This document shows, piece by piece, positions 1 to 7,529 of a DNA stretch of 64,000 nucleotides. Where the stretch lies: positions 1-64,000 of the forward strand of contig NZ_BANX01000017.1 in assembly GCF_000334455.1 (NCBI RefSeq), read 5' to 3'. The notes under the pieces are model-generated. The model was given only the letters and a program-made list of their open reading frames with translations. It was not told the DNA's origin and ran no database searches. The translations under genes and the position numbers were made by a program. Positions within the stretch are counted from its first letter, which is position 1. The number at the start of each line of letters is the position of its first letter. Source of the stretch: Gordonia soli NBRC 108243. Lineage in GTDB: Bacteria; Actinomycetota; Actinomycetes; Mycobacteriales; Mycobacteriaceae.

Positions 1-1
1 C

Positions 2-49
2 AGCTACGCGGCTCAGGTCGTCAAGATGCCGCCGGTGCCGTTCGAATAG
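2..49 (+). CDS. Possible C-terminal end of an upstream gene (partial)
   Basis: An open frame enters from the left edge and ends at a TAG at 47-49, reading SYAAQVVKMPPVPFE. The fragment is only 15 codons, so no family can be named. It lies 75 bases before prfC in the same direction. It could equally be an open stretch without meaning. Confidence 0.25.
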   Translation, partial: SYAAQVVKMPPVPFE

Positions 50-88
50 CACTCCCCCCTCGTCGACGACGTCCCACGCGGGCGGGTT

Positions 89-118
89 TTGCTCCCCACA
101 CGAGCCGCCCGGTAGCCT
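89..118 (+). promoter_or_regulatory. Candidate leaderless promoter of prfC
   Basis: TTGCTC (89-94) is followed after 18 bases by TAGCCT (113-118). The hexamer occupies exactly -12 to -7 relative to the GTG at 125, where a -10 box sits if transcription begins at the start codon. No Shine-Dalgarno sequence is seen, which fits a leaderless mRNA. Confidence 0.45.
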
Positions 119-124
119 CGTCGG

Positions 125-1777
125 GTGAGTTCTGAGGCCGGGAGCGGGGTGAGCGGGTCGGCCAACGTCGCCCGTGAGGTCCGCCGCCGACGCACCTTCG
201 CGATCATCTCCCACCCCGACGCCGGTAAGTCGACGATGACCGAGGCGCTCGCGCTCCACGCCCGGATGATCAGCGAAGCCGGCGCCATCCACGGCAAGGC
301 AGGCCGCAAGTCGACGGTCTCGGACTGGATGGAGATGGAGAAGGCCCGCGGCATCTCCGTCAGCTCCACTGCGCTGCAGTTCAGCTACACCTCCGAGGGG
401 CATCCGGTCGAGGGGGGCGCCGACGACGACGTCGCCTACGTCATCAACCTCGTGGACACCCCCGGTCACGCCGACTTCTCTGAGGACACCTACCGCGTCC
501 TCACCGCCGTCGATGCCGCGGTCATGCTGATCGACGCTGCCAAGGGGCTCGAGCCCCAGACCCTCAAGCTCTTCCAGGTGTGTCGCCACCGGGGTATCCC
601 GATCATCACTGTCATCAACAAGTGGGACCGTCCCGGTCAGACGCCGCTCGAGTTGATCGACGAGATCACCGAGCGCATCGGCCTGGTCCCGACGCCGCTG
701 TTCGTGCCGGTCGGCATCGCGGGTGACTTCCGCGGCCTGCTCGACCGGCGCACCGGTGACTACGTGCGGTTCACCCGCACCGCCGGCGGTGCGACCATCG
801 CCCCTGAGGAGATCCTCGACGCCGAGGCGGCCGCCGCGCGCGAGGGCGACGAGTGGACCGCCGCTGTCGAGGAGAGCGAACTGCTCGCCGAGATGGGGCA
901 GGACCACGATCAAGAACTCTTCCTCGCCGGCCAGACATCACCGATGATCTTCGCCTCGGCGATGCTCAACTTCGGTGTGCGCCAACTACTCGAGGTACTC
1001 ACCGAGCTGGCTCCCGCCCCCGAGGCGCGAAACGACATCGACGGGGAACCCCGCGAGGTCGGCGAGCCGTTCAGTGCGGTGGTGTTCAAGGTGCAGGCGG
1101 GTATGGACACAAGCCACCGAGATCGCCTGGCGTACATGCGAATCGTATCCGGCGAGTTCGAGCGTGGGATGGTGGTCACCCACGCCCAGACCGGAAAACC
1201 CTTCGCCACCAAGTACGCCCAGGCCGTATTCGGTCGTGACCGTTCGACCGTCGACCGCGCCTACCCCGGCGATGTCGTGGGTCTGGTGAACGCGACCGCG
1301 CTCGCCCCCGGTGACACCCTCTTCGATGGTCCGCGCGTGCAGTTCCCACCCATCCCGTCGTTCGCGCCCGAGCACTTCTCGGCACTACGCGCGACGTCGG
1401 CGGGCAAGTACAAACAGTTCCGCAAGGCGATGGATCAACTCGACAGCGAGGGCGTGGTCCAGGTGCTGCGCAACGAGACCCGCGGTGACGCATCACCGGT
1501 TCTCGCCGCTGTCGGGCCGATGCAGTTCGAGGTGGTAACGGCTCGGATGAAGTCGGAGTTCGGCGTCGACACCGTGGTCGAGCCCCTGGGCTACTCACTG
1601 GCCCGCCGCACCGATGCCGACAGCGCACCCGAACTCGACCGGCAGCGCGGGGTGGAGGTGTTCACCCGCACCGACGGCGCTCTGCTCGCCCTGTTCAGCG
1701 ATCGCTGGCGGCTGCAGTTCATCGAGAAGGAACATCCCGACCTGACACTCGAGCCGCTGGTGGCGACCGCCGAATGA
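125..1777 (+). CDS. prfC: Peptide chain release factor 3 (RF3)
   Basis: This is a translational GTPase that recycles RF1/RF2 from the ribosome after peptide release. The 550-residue length is normal for RF3. The P-loop SHPDAGKST lies near residue 30, followed by a switch region with RGISVSS, the G3 motif DTPGHADFS and the G4 motif NKWD. Domains II and III follow. The GTG start is supported by a -10-like hexamer exactly 7-12 bases upstream. The stop overlaps the next start by 4 bases (ATGA), so the lipoprotein gene is probably translationally coupled. RF3 is not universal in actinobacteria but is common in this order. Confidence 0.95.
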   Translation: MSSEAGSGVSGSANVAREVRRRRTFAIISHPDAGKSTMTEALALHARMISEAGAIHGKAGRKSTVSDWMEMEKARGISVSSTALQFSYTSEGHPVEGGADDDVAYVINLVDTPGHADFSEDTYRVLTAVDAAVMLIDAAKGLEPQTLKLFQVCRHRGIPIITVINKWDRPGQTPLELIDEITERIGLVPTPLFVPVGIAGDFRGLLDRRTGDYVRFTRTAGGATIAPEEILDAEAAAAREGDEWTAAVEESELLAEMGQDHDQELFLAGQTSPMIFASAMLNFGVRQLLEVLTELAPAPEARNDIDGEPREVGEPFSAVVFKVQAGMDTSHRDRLAYMRIVSGEFERGMVVTHAQTGKPFATKYAQAVFGRDRSTVDRAYPGDVVGLVNATALAPGDTLFDGPRVQFPPIPSFAPEHFSALRATSAGKYKQFRKAMDQLDSEGVVQVLRNETRGDASPVLAAVGPMQFEVVTARMKSEFGVDTVVEPLGYSLARRTDADSAPELDRQRGVEVFTRTDGALLALFSDRWRLQFIEKEHPDLTLEPLVATAE

Positions 1778-2541
1778 GTCCGGGCGTCGTGACTCGCGTT
1801 CGGCGATCGTCGGTTGTCGGCGCCCTCGCCGCTTCGGTCGTCGTGATCGCCTGCGCATGTGGCGCCGTGACCGAGGGGCCGACGCCGGCGTCCTCGACAT
1901 CGGCCGCCCCGACGACATCGCAACGACTGAACTCGGACCAGTGCCGGGAGACGCCACCGAAGGGACAGATCGACCGTTCCGGCTCGGAATTGCGCTTCCA
2001 CAAGGGGTCGATCCGCGTCGCCCTCGACCGCATCCGGCCGGCCGCCGATGCGCCGCAGGCGAACCAGGCCAACCGGACGTCGGTGGACACCACCGACTGT
2101 CTCGGCTTCCCGCGGTGGGGATCCCCCGCACCGGACGTCCCACCCGACACCTTGCTGTTCGTCTTCAAGGGCCCGGGTACCGACGGCGCACAGATCGAGT
2201 TCAACGTCGGCGACCTGACCGGCGGCGTACTGCCCCCGGTCGGTCCGGTCCGTCCGACCGTCGGCCCACTCGACAAGCCGATCGGCGCCACCATCGGAGC
2301 ATCGGTCGACGGCGCCTATTACCAGGCCTCGCGATGCTCGCTGTCGATCAGCGCGATGTCGAAGAAGAAGGCCGCGGCGTCCTTCACCTGCCCGGCGACC
2401 ACCCGATCCGACTCGAACCCGCTGGCACCCGATGACGATGTCTCGCACGACGACCCGACCGAGTCATCCACCGCCACCGGTACATCGACCGGCCCGACGA
2501 CGAAGGTCGTGCTGTCGGGATGGTTCTCCGTCGAACCCTGA
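1774..2541 (+). CDS. Putative lipoprotein, function unknown
   Basis: The 255-residue product begins with an Arg-rich n-region and a hydrophobic stretch ending in VIAC, a lipobox placing the lipidated cysteine at about residue 27. A Ser/Thr/Pro-rich linker follows, typical of actinobacterial lipoproteins. The mature part has several cysteines that may form disulfides (QCRET, DCLGF, RCSLS, FTCPA) and an acidic Ser/Thr-rich stretch before the C-terminus. No enzymatic motif is seen. It overlaps prfC by four bases, but a functional link to termination is unlikely; the coupling may only ensure expression. Confidence 0.75.
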   Translation: MSPGVVTRVRRSSVVGALAASVVVIACACGAVTEGPTPASSTSAAPTTSQRLNSDQCRETPPKGQIDRSGSELRFHKGSIRVALDRIRPAADAPQANQANRTSVDTTDCLGFPRWGSPAPDVPPDTLLFVFKGPGTDGAQIEFNVGDLTGGVLPPVGPVRPTVGPLDKPIGATIGASVDGAYYQASRCSLSISAMSKKKAAASFTCPATTRSDSNPLAPDDDVSHDDPTESSTATGTSTGPTTKVVLSGWFSVEP

Positions 2542-2627
2542 GTCGTCGGAGCTCGTCGGCCCTGCCACAACTTCCTGCCTGCGCTGTCTTCCGGTCCCCG
2601 CCCCTCGGGCCCCGCTGCGCCGCGCTG

Positions 2628-2692
2628 AAATCTGTACGTCAGCGGTCCGCCGGCGACGATATGTCGACGGCCAAGCGCTGACGTACAGATTT
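2628..2692. repeat. 65-bp palindromic intergenic element, copy 1
   Basis: The element starts AAATCTG, ends CAGATTT and has GATAT at its exact centre (2658-2662). The outer arms pair perfectly: GAAATCTGTACGTCAGCG at 2627-2644 with its reverse complement at 2676-2693 (18 bp, 31-base loop). It lies between two convergent genes, 86 bases after the lipoprotein stop and 58 bases past the hydrolase stop on the other strand. It could terminate both transcripts. Two copies with the same layout lie at 50301 and 50668. Confidence 0.75.
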
Positions 2693-2750
2693 CGTACCGG
2701 CCCGATCTCGTGCCGGCCCGATCTCATACCGCCGTGAGCCGGCTGCACGG

Positions 2751-3767
2751 TCAACTGGCCCGATCAGCCCCGACGATGGCAGCGACGACCGCTGGATCGA
2801 CGTCGTCGATGTCTGCCGGCTCGAAGGACGGCGTGCGATCCTTGTCGACCAGCACCGCGCGGACGCCCTCGGCGAAGTCGGGGGTCGCGGTGATCCGCTG
2901 CGCTGCGGTCAGCTCGCGGTCGAAGCATTCGTCCAGTGTCGAGCGGGCACCGGCGCCGATCATCGCCGCGGTCACCCAGAGGCTGGTCGGCGAGGCCTTC
3001 TCGATCAAGCCCACCATCGCAGCCGCCCATTCGTCGCCGACCGCTCCGCGCAGGCCACCGACGATCGCGGTGACGTTGTCGTCGGCGAAGTACTCCCCGA
3101 TGGTCCGCAACGGGAGGTCGGTGGTCTCGGCGGCGACGGTCCGACCCGACAGCGCCTCGATGAGCGGGGCGCCTGACCGGATGGTGTCGGCGACCTCGTC
3201 CAGCCGATCGGCCGGGACGTGGTGGGTGGCCAGGCCCACCGCGACCGCATCTGCGCCTCGCACTCGTGCCCCGGTGAGACCGAGCCACATACCGACACCG
3301 TCGGGCAGTCGCGGCAAGAAGTAGGTGGAACCGATGTCGGGGAAGAACCCGATGGCCGTCTCCGGCATCGCGATGAGGGCATTCTCGGTGACGATCCGGA
3401 TCTCGCCGTGCACGCTGATTCCCAGCCCACCGCCCATCGTCGCGCCGTCGATGAGTGCCACATAGGGCTTGGGGTAGGTCGCGATCAACTGATCCAGGCG
3501 GTACTCGGCGGCGAAGTAGCGGGTGATCGCGTCGGCGTCACCGGCGATCGCGTGATCGCGGATCGCTCGGATGTCGCCGCCCGCGCAGAAGGCGCGGTCG
3601 CTCGCCGATGTGACCAGGACCGTGTGCACGGAATCGTCGTCGCCCCATTCGAGCAACACGTCGTACATCGTGTCGATCATATTCTGGTCCAGTGCATTCA
3701 GAGCCTTGGGGCGATCCAGGACGATCTCGCCGACGCCGTTGTTCACGCTGCTACGGAGATGGGACAT
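2751..3767 (-). CDS. 3-hydroxyisobutyryl-CoA hydrolase (enoyl-CoA hydratase/isomerase family)
   Basis: This crotonase-fold protein of 338 residues is likely the valine-catabolism thioesterase that releases 3-hydroxyisobutyrate from its CoA ester. It shows the oxyanion-hole segments AFCAGGDIRAI and GATMGGGLGIS and the motif MPETAIGFFPDIG, whose Glu and Asp are typical of the hydrolase rather than of a hydratase. The C-terminal extension after the crotonase core also matches hydrolases. The frame stays open 67 codons upstream, but MSHLRSSVNNG fits the family N-terminus and has TACGGT (3775-3780) at -13 to -8. No other valine pathway gene is adjacent. Confidence 0.85.
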   Translation of the reverse strand: MSHLRSSVNNGVGEIVLDRPKALNALDQNMIDTMYDVLLEWGDDDSVHTVLVTSASDRAFCAGGDIRAIRDHAIAGDADAITRYFAAEYRLDQLIATYPKPYVALIDGATMGGGLGISVHGEIRIVTENALIAMPETAIGFFPDIGSTYFLPRLPDGVGMWLGLTGARVRGADAVAVGLATHHVPADRLDEVADTIRSGAPLIEALSGRTVAAETTDLPLRTIGEYFADDNVTAIVGGLRGAVGDEWAAAMVGLIEKASPTSLWVTAAMIGAGARSTLDECFDRELTAAQRITATPDFAEGVRAVLVDKDRTPSFEPADIDDVDPAVVAAIVGADRAS

Positions 3768-4014
3768 GACGGTCACCGTACGCCCGAACCGCACACGCGC
3801 CGACCCCGCCGGTCGGCTCCGCCGTCGAAATCCTGTTGCCGCGTCGTCACCGTCGCGGTTATGGTCGTCATACGTCGACCGCGCCGCCATCACGGGGCAC
3901 CCGCGGTTCGATTCCCTGCCTGAGGAGTGCAGCCACTCGATGAACAGCTGAGATGCGATCCCCATCACCGACCGCAGTGTCGGCGATGCCGTTCCGACAT
4001 CTCAGGAGTCATCC
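3768..4014. promoter_or_regulatory. Divergent promoter region
   Basis: This 247-bp gap separates the hydrolase (minus) and the first ABC-F gene (plus). The hydrolase side has TACGGT at 3775-3780, positioned for a leaderless start at 3767. The ABC-F side has a Shine-Dalgarno AGGAG at 4004-4008, seven bases from the ATG at 4015. An open frame crosses the gap on the minus strand but lacks homology-like features. Confidence 0.45.
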
Positions 4015-5667
4015 ATGGCCATCACCCATCCCTCCGTCACCCTGTCCGACGTCGCGTTCGCGTGGCCGGACGGCACAGCCGTGTTCGACGGTCTGTCCGT
4101 ATCCATCGCCGACGCCGTCCATTCACTCGTCGGCTCCAACGGCGCGGGCAAGTCGACCCTGCTCGAGATCATCGCCGGGCGCCGACAACCCACTCGCGGA
4201 AGTGTCAGCGTCCGAGGCGAAGTCGGACTGGTGGCACAGAACGCCCAGGCGCGGCCGGACGCGTCGATCGCAACGGCACTCGGCGTCGCCGAACGCTTGT
4301 CGGCGCTGCGCCGGATCGAGGCCGGTTCCGTCGAGTCGGCCGACTTCGACACCGTGGGCGACGACTGGGACGTCGAGAGTCGTGCCGTCGCAGCGCTCTC
4401 GGCGCTCGGACTCCCCGCAGGCGACCTCGACCGTCGGGTCGGCAGTCTGTCGGGCGGCGAGGCGACGTTGCTCGCACTCGCCGCCGAACTGCTCCGGCGG
4501 CCGGAGGTGCTGCTGCTCGACGAGCCCACGAACAACCTGGATCATCATGCCCGACATCGGTTGTTCGATGCCCTCGACGGCGTCACCGGTACGGTCGTCG
4601 TGGTCAGTCACGACCTCGAGCTGCTCGAACGTGTGGACACGACCCTGGAGCTGTATCGGGGCGCCGTCCGGGTCTTCGGCGGACCCTACTCGCTCTACCG
4701 CGACACCGTGCTGGCCGAGCAGGAGATCGCCGAGGCAGCCGCGACCACCGCTGCCAACGATCTCCGCAAGCAGCGTCGAGAACTCGTCGACGCTCAGATC
4801 AAGCTGGACAGGCGAGCACGCACCGCGCGGAAAGCGGAGGCCAACAAGACATTACCGAAGATCGTGATGCATCTGCGGCGTGGCGAGGCGGAGGTGTCGG
4901 CGGGCAAACTGCGCAATGCCCACCAGGATGACGTCACCGCGGCAGCCGGTCGGCTCGACGACGCCCGCGAGGACATCCGGGACGATCTGACCAGTCGTAT
5001 CCGACTGCCGGAGACTTCGGTGGCCAGTCGCGGCGGGGTCGTCGATCATCCCCGGCTCCATCTCGACGGTCCCGAGCGCGTCGCGCTCGTCGGCGCGAAC
5101 GGATCGGGCAAGTCGACGCTGATCGGCGCCCTGATCGCCGACGAGGCGATCCTGGTGCCCTTCGCCTACATCCCGCAGCACATCGACTTCGGCGTCGACG
5201 AGGACGTGACCACTGTCGCCGGATTGGTCGCCGTTCGCAATCCCGATGCGACCGCCGAGCAGGTGCGCGGCCACCTGGCCCGATTGTTGTTCCGCGGCAA
5301 CCGCGCCGAGCGCCCGTTGTCGACGCTGTCGGGTGGCGAGCGCCTACGGGTGGCGCTCGCGGCGTCGTTGCTGGCGTCACCGACACCCCGGCTGCTGATC
5401 CTGGACGAGCCGACGAACAATCTCGACGTCGACACCGTCGAGCAACTGGTGGACGCGTTGTCGGGGTGGGCGGGTGCACTACTCGTCGTCTCGCACGACG
5501 ACGCGTTCCTGAGCCGGATCGGGATCGATCGTCGGGTCGACCTCGATGTGTGGGATGCCGAGCCCGCCGGCGACGCAGCAGAGGACAACGCTGCGGACCC
5601 CAGCGCGGCCGAGGCCGGGCACGGTCGCAGCGATTCGGGGGACGCCGCGAGGCGGATCTCGGGGTGA
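4015..5667 (+). CDS. ABC-F family ATPase (ribosome-associated type)
   Basis: A 550-residue soluble protein with two nucleotide-binding domains and no membrane segment. Walker A motifs are GSNGAGKST (about residue 39) and GANGSGKST (about 360). Signatures LSGGEATLL and LSGGERLRV are each followed by a Walker B with the diagnostic ABC-F string LDEPTNNLD. The charged linker between domains corresponds to the tRNA-interacting P-site tip. ABC-F proteins act on the ribosome as translation factors or antibiotic protection factors; which one cannot be told here. The C-terminus is Ala/Asp-rich. A second, different ABC-F gene lies at 7530-9365. Confidence 0.88.
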   Translation: MAITHPSVTLSDVAFAWPDGTAVFDGLSVSIADAVHSLVGSNGAGKSTLLEIIAGRRQPTRGSVSVRGEVGLVAQNAQARPDASIATALGVAERLSALRRIEAGSVESADFDTVGDDWDVESRAVAALSALGLPAGDLDRRVGSLSGGEATLLALAAELLRRPEVLLLDEPTNNLDHHARHRLFDALDGVTGTVVVVSHDLELLERVDTTLELYRGAVRVFGGPYSLYRDTVLAEQEIAEAAATTAANDLRKQRRELVDAQIKLDRRARTARKAEANKTLPKIVMHLRRGEAEVSAGKLRNAHQDDVTAAAGRLDDAREDIRDDLTSRIRLPETSVASRGGVVDHPRLHLDGPERVALVGANGSGKSTLIGALIADEAILVPFAYIPQHIDFGVDEDVTTVAGLVAVRNPDATAEQVRGHLARLLFRGNRAERPLSTLSGGERLRVALAASLLASPTPRLLILDEPTNNLDVDTVEQLVDALSGWAGALLVVSHDDAFLSRIGIDRRVDLDVWDAEPAGDAAEDNAADPSAAEAGHGRSDSGDAARRISG

Positions 5668-5704
5668 GCGATCCGACAGCGACGCCCTGGCCGCAGGCCA
5701 GGCA

Positions 5705-5710
5705 TACTGT
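5705..5710 (+). promoter_or_regulatory. -10-like hexamer of alpha/beta hydrolase gene
   Basis: TACTGT lies at -11 to -6 of the ATG at 5716, with no ribosome-binding site, suggesting a leaderless transcript separate from the upstream ABC-F gene. Confidence 0.35.
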
Positions 5711-5715
5711 CTGCG

Positions 5716-6453
5716 ATGTCTGTCCCGGAGCACGCCCCGACACCGGTCGTCCTCGTCCACGGTCTGCGGGTCAGCGGCGCATCACTGCACCGCATCGCCG
5801 CAGCCATCGGTGACCGACCCGTGATCCACCCCGATCTCCCCGGACACGGCTCGCGTCAGGACGAGGTCTTCACCCTGGACGGGGCCGTCGACACCGTGCT
5901 GGACGCGATCGACAGGTTCGGCCGACCCGCAGTGGTCGCGGGTATGTCGATGGGCGGATACGTCTCGATGGCGGCGGCGGGACGGCATCCCGGGTCGGTG
6001 GCCGGGCTGGTGGCGATGTGCGCCACCGCTCAGCCCAGCCGCCTCTTCGCCGCTCCGTTCCAGGCTTTCGGCGCGGCCACCGCATTCCTCCCCAAGGAGG
6101 CCGCGGCGATCAGCAAGTGGCTGACCAGGGTGGCCGTCGGCCGCGAAGTCGCCGAGGACATGGAGGTCGGCGGCCTCGCGTTGGCCTCCATCAAGGATGT
6201 CGTCGCCGAGGTCGCCGATTTCGACGCACTCGGCGAACTGGCGCGGTATCCGGGCCCGATCGAGTTCGTCAACGGCGGCTGGGACCAGTTCCGGGTCAAC
6301 GAACGCCGCTTTGTCGCCGTCTCGCCGCGCGCCCATCTGACCGTTGTCCCGCGCGCGAGCCACCTCTTCCCGCTGATCCAACCGGACGCGACCGGCGCGT
6401 CGATCGCCGAGTTCGCCCGGACGTTGGACACGGCAACCGAGCCGACCGCCTGA
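5716..6453 (+). CDS. Alpha/beta-fold hydrolase
   Basis: A 245-residue cytoplasmic hydrolase with the oxyanion motif LVHGLRVSG near the N-terminus and the nucleophile elbow GMSMGGY (Ser about residue 80). A C-terminal HLFPLIQPD supplies the likely catalytic histidine. Substrate cannot be deduced; members of this group include esterases and C-C bond hydrolases. It follows the ABC-F gene by 48 bases but seems to have its own promoter. Confidence 0.8.
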   Translation: MSVPEHAPTPVVLVHGLRVSGASLHRIAAAIGDRPVIHPDLPGHGSRQDEVFTLDGAVDTVLDAIDRFGRPAVVAGMSMGGYVSMAAAGRHPGSVAGLVAMCATAQPSRLFAAPFQAFGAATAFLPKEAAAISKWLTRVAVGREVAEDMEVGGLALASIKDVVAEVADFDALGELARYPGPIEFVNGGWDQFRVNERRFVAVSPRAHLTVVPRASHLFPLIQPDATGASIAEFARTLDTATEPTA

Positions 6454-6572
6454 ATTCGACCGGCACAACCGCTCCTCCACGCAGTTTGATGTCCTAAACT
6501 CCTCGTCGAGTCGCGTGTGGGCGGTCTCGAGGGTCAGCGGTGTTCCGCTGGGGCAGTGTGGGGTGCGATGTG

Positions 6573-7448
6573 ATGCGGCGACGGTGGCGTGGCGCGGTGC
6601 TCGGACTGGTGATCGCGGTGGTGGTCTCCGGAGTGATCGCGATGGGTTCGGCGGGTACCGCTGCAGCCCAACCGGTTCGCTACACGGGCGGAACCTACGT
6701 CGCGATGGGCGACTCCCGGGCGTCCGGCGGGTTCTTCACCCCGACCCCCGACTATTTCCTCGGCTGCAAACGGTCGGCCTTCAACTACCCGACCATCGTT
6801 CGCGTCCTCGCACTGTCCCGAGGCTTCATCGATCTCTCGTGCGCGGGAGCGGTCGCCGCGAATCTGCACTCGGCAGGCCAGCCGACGCAGGCCGGCTACA
6901 AGCCACCGCAGGTCCACCTCGTCCCGCGTGACGCGCAATTGATCACGGTCAGCATCGGCGGCAACGACATGCGCTGGGGCGCCATCCTGGTGCACTGCCG
7001 GACCGCACCGTTCACAGATCGGTTCTGCCGCAGCAACCGCGCCATCGCGACCCAGGTGCGCGACAGCATCAACCGTATGGAGAACCGGGTGACGCCCGCT
7101 CTGCGCGCGATCCGCCGGAAGGCGCCGAACGCACAGATCATCGTGGTGGGGATCGGCGGTTTCATGGGCACCCACGGCTGCTGGCCGATGGTGCCGATCA
7201 GCGATCCCGACGTGCGCTGGATGAATCAGGTGTTCAACCGCGCCAACGGAGCGCTGTGGCGGGCCACCGCCAAGATCGGCGGTACCTTCGTCGACGCGAA
7301 CCGAGTGTCGGCGGGGCATGATCCGTGCAATCTGATCACCCCGTGGTACGAGAGCTCGATGTCCAACACGATCGCCTACCCGTACCACATCAACCAGGCT
7401 GGTGCGATCGCGGTGGGCGCCATGGTGAACGGCGCGATCCGGCGCTGA
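6573..7448 (+). CDS. Secreted SGNH/GDSL-type hydrolase
   Basis: The ATG at 6573 begins an Arg-rich signal peptide MRRRWRG followed by a long hydrophobic core and a likely cleavage after GTAAA. The mature protein has block I MGDSRASGG (GDSR instead of GDSL), block III GGNDMRW with its Gly-Asn oxyanion residues, and a late YPYHINQAG carrying the probable catalytic His. Several cysteines suggest disulfides. This fits extracellular lipases/esterases of actinobacteria acting on lipids or cell-envelope esters. An in-frame GTG 33 bases upstream would spoil the signal peptide. TAAACT at 6495-6500 is a possible -10 box. Confidence 0.82.
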   Translation: MRRRWRGAVLGLVIAVVVSGVIAMGSAGTAAAQPVRYTGGTYVAMGDSRASGGFFTPTPDYFLGCKRSAFNYPTIVRVLALSRGFIDLSCAGAVAANLHSAGQPTQAGYKPPQVHLVPRDAQLITVSIGGNDMRWGAILVHCRTAPFTDRFCRSNRAIATQVRDSINRMENRVTPALRAIRRKAPNAQIIVVGIGGFMGTHGCWPMVPISDPDVRWMNQVFNRANGALWRATAKIGGTFVDANRVSAGHDPCNLITPWYESSMSNTIAYPYHINQAGAIAVGAMVNGAIRR

Positions 7449-7454
7449 ACCTGC

Positions 7455-7479
7455 ACTCCGCCTTCGCTTGCGACGGAGT
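7455..7479. terminator. Weak hairpin between convergent genes
   Basis: ACTCCG (7455-7460) pairs with CGGAGT (7474-7479) in the 81-bp gap between the SGNH hydrolase and the oppositely oriented Uup-like gene. The stem is only six base pairs and has no T-tract. Confidence 0.25.
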
Positions 7480-7529
7480 CCCCGCCTGGTTCTGTTCGCC
7501 CACCGGCGTCGGCGGCACCGGCACGTCGG

